DNA of 64,000 nt from Luethyella okanaganae (GTDB lineage: Bacteria; Actinomycetota; Actinomycetes; Actinomycetales; Microbacteriaceae). Of this stretch, positions 58,896 through 64,000 are shown piece by piece. The DNA lies in contig NZ_JBHSTP010000001.1 in assembly GCF_042660285.1 (NCBI RefSeq), positions 186,001 to 250,000 of the forward strand, written 5' to 3'. The position numbers were made by a program, and so were the translations under genes. The first letter of the stretch is position 1, and every line of letters starts with the position of its first letter. Under the pieces are notes generated by a model. It did no database searches and was not told where the DNA came from. It saw only the letters and a list, made by a program, of their open reading frames with translations.

Positions 58896-59109
58896 GGCGG
58901 TTTCTAGAATTGAGTCGCTCCTGCAGACGGGTGGAAGCCGTGCGCTCTGCGTCAAGCGCGGCATCCGGCTGCGGCGCTGACTCCACGTGCCCGCCAGGTC
59001 AAGCGCTGTGCGCGCAGAGAACAGCGCCCGCTCGATCCGCGCGGCACAATCGGACTATCAGCTTTCGGCGTCGAGCTCCCGTAGACCCGGTCGGAATCGA
59101 AGGAGATCC

Positions 59110-60660
59110 ATGAGCAGCTCAACTCAGGCGGCATCGAGCTCGAAGCCGTCGCCGGTCGTCGTCTCCTCACGTCGGCGTCTCGGCGTCCTGGCAGTCGCGT
59201 TCCTCATCGTCGCGGCATCCGCGCCGCTCACCGTGGTCGCGGGCGGAGTGACCTCCACCTTCTCGGTCACGCACGTCGCGGGCGTTCCGGTCTCATTCCT
59301 GCTGCTCGCGGCCGTGCTGGCGATCTTCGCCGTCGGCTACGCCGCGATGAGTCGCTTCATCAGGAATGCCGGGGCTTTCTATTCCTATGTCGCGCAGGGC
59401 ATCGGCCGGCCGGCCGGGGTCGGCGCATCGGTCGTCGCGCTCGTCGCGTACAACATGATGCAGATCGGCATCTACGGCATGTTCGGCTTTCAGGTGTCCA
59501 TGCTCATCGTCGAGAAGACCGGTGCAGACATCGCCTGGTGGGCTCCCGTGCTCGTGTGCATCGCGATCGTCGGCTGGATGGGGGTGAACCGTGTCGACCT
59601 CTCGGCCAAGGTGCTCGGTGTGCTCGTGGCGCTCGAGTTCGTGGTGGTCATCGCCTTCGACATCGTCGCATTCGCCGTTCCGGCCTCGGGCCTCTCGACT
59701 GCGCCGCTCGACCTGTCCGGTCTGTTCGTCCCCGGAGTCGGCGCGGTCTTCGCCTTCGGCGTCGCCGCCTTCATGGGCTTCGAGTCCGCCGCCATCTACG
59801 GGGAGGAGTCCAAGGACCCTCAGCGCACCATCCCCCGGGCCACTTTCCTCGCCGTCGCCGTGATCGGCGTCTTCTACGCGGTGTCGTCGTGGGCGCTTGC
59901 GCTCGCGATCGGAGTCGGCAAGGTCGTCGACCCCGCAGGCATCGCTCCGGAAGAGGCCGGCCCGCCGCTGTTCTTCGGTTTCGTCGCAGCCAACATGGGC
60001 ACGATCTGGGTCGATCTCATGTCGCTGCTGTTCATCACGAGCATTTTCGCCGCTCTCGTGAGCTTTCACAACGCGGTCGCCCGTTACGTCTTCTCGCTCG
60101 CCCGAGAGGGTGTGTTACCCGACAGGCTCGCCGCCGTGCGGCATCGCACCGGGGCTCCGTGGGCTGGCTCGATCACCCAGAGCATCTTCGCGGCCGCCGT
60201 TGTCATCGCCTTCGCGATCGGCGAGGCCGGCTGGAACCCGGATTCCGGTCCTTATCCCGTGCTCACACTGTTCACCTGGCTCACCAACTCGGGTGCGCTC
60301 GGTCTCGTGCTGCTCATGGCGATCGTTTCGGTTGCCGTGATCGGCTACTTCCGCCGCGACGACCGAGGAGTCGGAATCGGCAGCCGCCTCCTCGCGCCGA
60401 TCGTCGCGGCCGTCGCGCTCGCGGCGGTCTTCGTCACGATCCTCGCCAACTTCGACGTGCTGCTCGGACAGGCCGAGTCGACCATGACGACCTTCCTCCT
60501 TCCGGCACTCGTGATCGTTCCGGGAGTCATCGGCGTGCTGTGGGCGTATCGGCTGCGTTCCACGAAGCCGAACGTCTATCGGCAGATTGGGCACGGGGCG
60601 GATACGGGCGAGAATCTGCTCGGCGTCGACGACGCCGAGGCGACGGTTCGGAACGACTAG
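59110..60660 (+). CDS. APC-family amino acid/amine permease
   Basis: 516 residues from ATG 59110 with a perfect AAGGAG site 5 nt upstream. About 12 membrane segments, starting GVLAVAFLIVAASAPLTVVAGG, with the consensus helix 6-7 block AVFAFGVAAFMGFESAAIYGEESKDPQRTIPRATFLAV typical of amino acid-polyamine-organocation transporters. It probably imports an amino acid or amine. Placed after the sulfatase and before two SDRs on the same strand, it is a likely importer for the aromatic amine pathway. Confidence 0.9.
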   Translation: MSSSTQAASSSKPSPVVVSSRRRLGVLAVAFLIVAASAPLTVVAGGVTSTFSVTHVAGVPVSFLLLAAVLAIFAVGYAAMSRFIRNAGAFYSYVAQGIGRPAGVGASVVALVAYNMMQIGIYGMFGFQVSMLIVEKTGADIAWWAPVLVCIAIVGWMGVNRVDLSAKVLGVLVALEFVVVIAFDIVAFAVPASGLSTAPLDLSGLFVPGVGAVFAFGVAAFMGFESAAIYGEESKDPQRTIPRATFLAVAVIGVFYAVSSWALALAIGVGKVVDPAGIAPEEAGPPLFFGFVAANMGTIWVDLMSLLFITSIFAALVSFHNAVARYVFSLAREGVLPDRLAAVRHRTGAPWAGSITQSIFAAAVVIAFAIGEAGWNPDSGPYPVLTLFTWLTNSGALGLVLLMAIVSVAVIGYFRRDDRGVGIGSRLLAPIVAAVALAAVFVTILANFDVLLGQAESTMTTFLLPALVIVPGVIGVLWAYRLRSTKPNVYRQIGHGADTGENLLGVDDAEATVRND

Positions 60661-60663
60661 ACG

Positions 60664-61458
60664 ATGGAGCTGACCCTCGACGGCAAGGTCATCCTCATCA
60701 CGGGGGCGGCGTCCGGCATCGGTCGGGCCTGTGCCATGGCCTTCGCCGCCGAGGGGGCCCGTCTCGGTCTGATCGACCGAGAATCCGCGGCGCTCGCGAC
60801 TCTCGTCGTCGAACTGGGAGCGGACACCGGCACCACGGAAGTGCATGCGGTCACGGCAGACGTCACTGATGAGCCCGGGTTCGCGGCGGCCATCGATGCG
60901 ATTGCGGAGTATTTCGGCCAGGGTGAAAAGGGCGGAGCCGGCCGGATCGACGGCGTCGTCGGATGTGCGGGCGTCTCCGGGCCGTTCGGCCAGGACGTTG
61001 CGGACATCGCCCTCGCCGAGTGGAACGCCGTGTTCGCCGTCAATGCGGGCGGTCAGTTTCTGCTCGTCAAAGCCGCCGTCCCGCACTTGCGCCGATCGAG
61101 CGCGCCGACCGTCGTCTTCATAGCGAGCGATTCCGGGTTCGTGGCCGCGCCGGGCATGGTGCCGTATTGTTCGTCGAAGGGGGCGGTCGTACAGCTCACG
61201 AAAGCGCTTTCCGTCGATCTCGCGGGCTACGGCATCCGGGTCAACTGCGTGTGTCCGTCGATCGTGGACACCCCGATGTCGCGTGTCGATCTCGGACGGG
61301 AGACGACCGGGTTCGCGGGCGTCGACTACCCGGTGCAGACGCCGGATGACGTCGCAAACCACGTCTTATACCTGAGCTCGCAGCGATCGCGCCCGATCAA
61401 CGGCGTGGCGCTGCTCTCCGACTTCGGCTATGCGGCCAGGTCATCGTTCCCCGCCTGA
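60664..61458 (+). CDS. SDR-family oxidoreductase
   Basis: 264 residues, beginning three bases after the permease stop. ILITGAASGIGRACAMAF, DRESAALA, GVVGCAGVSG, Ser in FIASDSGFVAAP and Tyr-Lys in YCSSKGAVVQL. Classical NAD(P)-dependent dehydrogenase; the substrate is not evident. Co-transcription with the permease is likely. Confidence 0.87.
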   Translation: MELTLDGKVILITGAASGIGRACAMAFAAEGARLGLIDRESAALATLVVELGADTGTTEVHAVTADVTDEPGFAAAIDAIAEYFGQGEKGGAGRIDGVVGCAGVSGPFGQDVADIALAEWNAVFAVNAGGQFLLVKAAVPHLRRSSAPTVVFIASDSGFVAAPGMVPYCSSKGAVVQLTKALSVDLAGYGIRVNCVCPSIVDTPMSRVDLGRETTGFAGVDYPVQTPDDVANHVLYLSSQRSRPINGVALLSDFGYAARSSFPA

Positions 61459-61484
61459 GCGCGGCAGAGAAGAAAGCGGTCATC

Positions 61485-62297
61485 ATGAATTTCGCGGGAG
61501 CATCGGTCGCTGGCAAGGTCGTCGTCGTCACCGGGGGAGGCACCGGCATCGGCGCTGCCATCGCCGAGCGCTATGCGGCCGAGGGAGCACGGGTCGCCGT
61601 GCTCGGACGACGCCGGGAGCCGCTCGACGAGGTCGCGGCACGCACGGGAGCACTCGCGGTGGTGGCGGATGCGAGCGACTCGGCGCAGGCCAGGGCCGCG
61701 GTCTCCAAGATCCTCACGACGCTCGGTCGCATCGACGTACTCGTCGCGAACGCAGGCGGTCACGGCCTGGCCACGGTCGGCGACACCGACGACGACGCCT
61801 GGGCGCTCAGCCTGAACAGCAATGTCACGAGTGCCTTCGTGATCGCGCGGGAGACGTTGCCCTCCCTCGTCGAAGCACACGGTCAGATCGTGATCGTGTC
61901 GTCGCTCGCCGGGCTCTTCGCCGGACCGGGCGTCGCCGGCTACACGGTGGGCAAACACGCCCTCATCGGCCTCACCCGCACTCTCGCGCGCGACTACGGC
62001 AAGCACGGGGTGCGAGTCAACGCGATCTGCCCCGGCTGGGTGCAGACTCCGATGGCCGACGCCGAGATGGACGAGTTCGCGCGCCATTCCGGATTCGAAG
62101 GTCGCGAGCACGGATACGGCCTGGTCACCGCCGATGTCCCGCTCGGCCGCGCCGCCCGCCCGGAGGAGATCGCGGCGATCGCCCGGTTCCTCGGCTCCGG
62201 GGAGTCCTCATACGTCACCGGCGCCGTCATCGTCGCAGACGGAGGCGCCCACATCGTAGACGTCCCCACCCTGGCTCTCTCCCGCGAGACTGCGTGA
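61485..62297 (+). CDS. SDR-family oxidoreductase
   Basis: 270 residues. VVVTGGGTGIGAAIAERY, VLVANAGG, Ser in VSSLAGLFAGP and Tyr-Lys in YTVGKHALIGL, and the NAICPGWVQTPM loop. It is 26 bp after the previous SDR. Its last codons lie inside the left arm of a 23-bp inverted repeat, so it ends RETA, the same as the convergent ABC protein. Substrate unknown. Confidence 0.87.
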   Translation: MNFAGASVAGKVVVVTGGGTGIGAAIAERYAAEGARVAVLGRRREPLDEVAARTGALAVVADASDSAQARAAVSKILTTLGRIDVLVANAGGHGLATVGDTDDDAWALSLNSNVTSAFVIARETLPSLVEAHGQIVIVSSLAGLFAGPGVAGYTVGKHALIGLTRTLARDYGKHGVRVNAICPGWVQTPMADAEMDEFARHSGFEGREHGYGLVTADVPLGRAARPEEIAAIARFLGSGESSYVTGAVIVADGGAHIVDVPTLALSRETA

Positions 62298-62344
62298 ATC
62301 GTCGGATAGAGCCCCCTATCTGACGATTCACGCAGTCTCGCGGG
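62281..62344. terminator. 23-bp inverted repeat spanning the ends of two convergent genes
   Basis: Arms 62281-62303 and 62322-62344 are perfect complements over 23 bp (CCCGCGAGACTGCGTGAATC then GTC), loop 18 bases. Both stop codons and the last codons of the SDR and of livF lie in the arms, and both proteins end Arg-Glu-Thr-Ala. Likely two-way terminator. Confidence 0.85.
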
Positions 62345-63044
62345 GTGGTGGCGGGGTGCCGAGGTAGGCGTGGCGCAGGATCTCGGGAGAGTTCTGCAAC
62401 TCCGCCGCCGGCCCCTGGTAGGTCACCCGTCCACTGGCCACGACGAGCGCATCGCGCGCGATGCTCAGCGCGAGGTGGGTGAACTGCTCGACGAGCAGAA
62501 CCCCGACTCCGTTCTCACGCAGCCTGTCGACGATGGGGAGCAGTCTCATGAACACGACCGGCGCCAGGCCCAGCGACATCTCGTCGATGAGCAGGAATCG
62601 CGGCTTCGAGGCGAAGGCGCGGGCGAGCACGACCATCTGCTGCTCTCCGCCGGATAGCAGCCCCGTCGCCGAAGCGATCCGCTTCTCCAACTCGGGGAAC
62701 AGCGCGATCGCTTCGTCGACTTCGCGCTGGCTGCGTGCGGTGAGGCGCAGGTTCTCGAGGACGGTGAGGGAGGGGAACACCGCGCGGCCTTGTTCGATGT
62801 GCACGATGCCGGCGCGGGCGCGTCTCACGCGGGAGAGCTTGCCGATCGGCTTCCCATCGAGGTTGATGCTGCCTGCGCTCGTGCCGATGACACCAGAGAT
62901 CGATTCGAGCAGGCTCGTCTTGCCGGCGCCATTGGGGCCGACGAGCGCGGTGACGCTGCCGGATTCGACAGTCAGGGTGACATCGCTGATGACGGGGCCC
63001 GCGCCGCGGCTGACACTGACCGATTCCAGGGTGAGCGCGCTCAC
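62328..63044 (-). CDS. livF: Branched-chain amino acid-type ABC transporter ATPase
   Basis: 238 residues from GTG 63044, which overlaps the upstream stop (GTGA). Walker A GPNGAGKTSLLESISG, Q-loop region VHIEQGRAVFPSLTVLENL, signature LLSGGEQQMVVLARA, Walker B LLIDEMSLGLAP, H-loop QFTHLAL. EQGRxVFPxLTVxENL is typical of LivF. It powers uptake with the LivG/LivM protein next to it. The true substrate may be a pathway compound rather than leucine, as Liv-type systems also carry aromatic acids and amides. Confidence 0.92.
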   Translation of the reverse strand: MSALTLESVSVSRGAGPVISDVTLTVESGSVTALVGPNGAGKTSLLESISGVIGTSAGSINLDGKPIGKLSRVRRARAGIVHIEQGRAVFPSLTVLENLRLTARSQREVDEAIALFPELEKRIASATGLLSGGEQQMVVLARAFASKPRFLLIDEMSLGLAPVVFMRLLPIVDRLRENGVGVLLVEQFTHLALSIARDALVVASGRVTYQGPAAELQNSPEILRHAYLGTPPPPRETA

Positions 63045-64000
63045 AGCATCTCCGTTTCGCCCATGTAGGCCTTGATGACGGCGGGGTCGGCGAGAATGTC
63101 CGCCTGCGGCCCGCTTGCGAGTACTCTGCCGAAGTCCAGCACGGTGAGGGTGGAGCACACAGAACGCACCAGGTCGAGGTCGTGTTCGATGAGCACAACC
63201 GAGATGCCGAAGCGCGCCGGCACCTGCATGAGTCGTCGGCCGAGATCGACGTGCTCCTCGTGTGAGAGGCCGGCTGCCGGCTCGTCGAGCAGCAGCAGGC
63301 GCGGACGGGCGAGCACATTGGCAGCGACTTCGATGAGCCGGCGTGTGCCGACGTCGACGCTCGCCAGGCGGGTGCGCGCAGGCGGACATCCGAAGAAGTC
63401 GAGCGTCTCGGAGATTCTGGTCGCGGTCAACCTCCGTCTGGCGACGAAGCGCACATAGGCCTCGACCGTCAGACTCGGCGGAACGCGGTCTTGCTGGAAG
63501 GTGCGGCGCAGCCCGAGGCGCGCCCGTTTCGTCGGCGACAGCGCGTCCAGGGTCTTCCCGCCCAGCGACACGCTCCCCTCGTGCTGGGGGAGGAAGCCGG
63601 AGATCGCGTCGACGAGGGTCGATTTGCCCGCTCCGTTGGGCCCGATGAGGCCCATGATCGTGTTCTCCGGCACGGTGAGACTCACTGAGCTGAGAGCCTT
63701 CACCCGTCCGAAGGTCACCCAGAGATCCTTGACGACGAGCAATGGAGCCCCCGATGAGATCGTGCTCCGCGTGAGATCCTGGCCATAGTACCCGGCTTCG
63801 GCCGCGATCGTGCTCGCGTGTTCCTCCCGTTCACGGGCCGCGCGTTCGTCGGCTCGTTTCCACCACAGTTTGCGGATTCCCTGGCCGAGGTTGGTTCCAC
63901 TCGTCAACGCCTGCACGCCGAGGGCGCCGAAGACGACGAACCCCCAGTCTTGTGGGACCCCCCACCGCTTCAGCAGTTCGGGAACGACGACCCAGAGCAG
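63041..64000 (-). CDS. livG: Liv-type ABC permease-ATPase fusion (partial)
   Basis: The frame is open to the right edge (320 codons seen). From the right edge LLWVVVPELLKRWGVPQDWGF...FGALGVQALTSG reads as the last membrane helix of a LivM-type permease and leads by a charged linker (about 40 residues) into a LivG ATPase: GPNGAGKSTLVDAISG, the Q-loop RRTFQQDRV, VDVGTRRLIEVAANVLARPRLLLLDEPAAGLSHEEH and IEHDLDLV. The protein is thus a permease-ATPase fusion continuing beyond the window. The usual LSGGQ motif reads SVDVGTRRL, a degenerate form common in LivG. Confidence 0.85.
   Translation of the reverse strand: MLWVVVPELLKRWGVPQDWGFVVFGALGVQALTSGTNLGQGIRKLWWKRADERAAREREEHASTIAAEAGYYGQDLTRSTISSGAPLLVVKDLWVTFGRVKALSSVSLTVPENTIMGLIGPNGAGKSTLVDAISGFLPQHEGSVSLGGKTLDALSPTKRARLGLRRTFQQDRVPPSLTVEAYVRFVARRRLTATRISETLDFFGCPPARTRLASVDVGTRRLIEVAANVLARPRLLLLDEPAAGLSHEEHVDLGRRLMQVPARFGISVVLIEHDLDLVRSVCSTLTVLDFGRVLASGPQADILADPAVIKAYMGETEML

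Overview
The window is GC-rich, densely coded DNA from an actinobacterium. The gene set and order (a tad/Flp pilus locus followed by topA-tmk-holB, a TAP-like secreted hydrolase, a PASTA-bearing class A PBP, many GTG starts and short stop/start overlaps) suggest Micrococcales, most likely a Microbacteriaceae-type genome. The genus cannot be fixed from this sequence. No insertion sequence, phage, CRISPR array or replication origin is visible.

Layout. (1) 1-7.4 kb: surface polysaccharide genes: a glycosyltransferase end, two sugar epimerases, a WecC-like nucleotide-sugar dehydrogenase, a DUF4012 membrane protein and UDP-glucose 6-dehydrogenase, with a decayed universal-stress-protein fragment before ugd. 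(2) 7.5-14.6 kb: housekeeping: a thioredoxin-fold protein, tRNA-Pro(CGG), a metallophosphoesterase coupled to a class A PBP, DUF4177, RidA and acetyl-CoA synthetase. (3) 14.8-18.7 kb: a 6C small RNA upstream of a compact tad/Flp locus. (4) 18.8-30.4 kb: topA, tmk, holB, a lipoprotein peptidase, a TetR regulator, tRNA-Thr(CGT), an oxidoreductase, dacB, pncA and an alpha/beta hydrolase. (5) 30.5-64 kb: a large catabolic region that runs off the right edge.

The catabolic region holds most of a homoprotocatechuate (3,4-dihydroxyphenylacetate) meta-cleavage pathway: hpaD, hpaE, a fused FAH/RraA protein, hpaH, hpaI, a GntR regulator and an aldehyde dehydrogenase. Further right are a copper amine oxidase with MoaF, a divergent sulfatase, an APC permease, SDRs and a branched-chain-amino-acid-type ABC transporter. 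Read together this suggests use of (possibly sulfated) aromatic amines such as tyramine or dopamine: sulfate removal, oxidative deamination, aldehyde oxidation, ring cleavage, then pyruvate plus succinic semialdehyde. Between the two blocks lie paired, paralogous enzymes (two esterases, two AKRs, two YtcJ-type amidohydrolases) with a zinc alcohol dehydrogenase, an SDR, a methyltransferase-like protein and a TetR regulator. Their substrate is not evident.

Two families of palindromic promoter motifs suggest local regulation. One (ATCGTATACGAT-like) sits before the hpa transcription units. The other (CTAC-N4-GTWG-like) occurs in four divergent promoters and upstream of the TetR gene. Intergenic DNA is rich in perfect hairpins between convergent genes and in short tandem duplications, including a 15-copy 9-bp minisatellite and a G-rich 10-bp array inside the hpa cluster.
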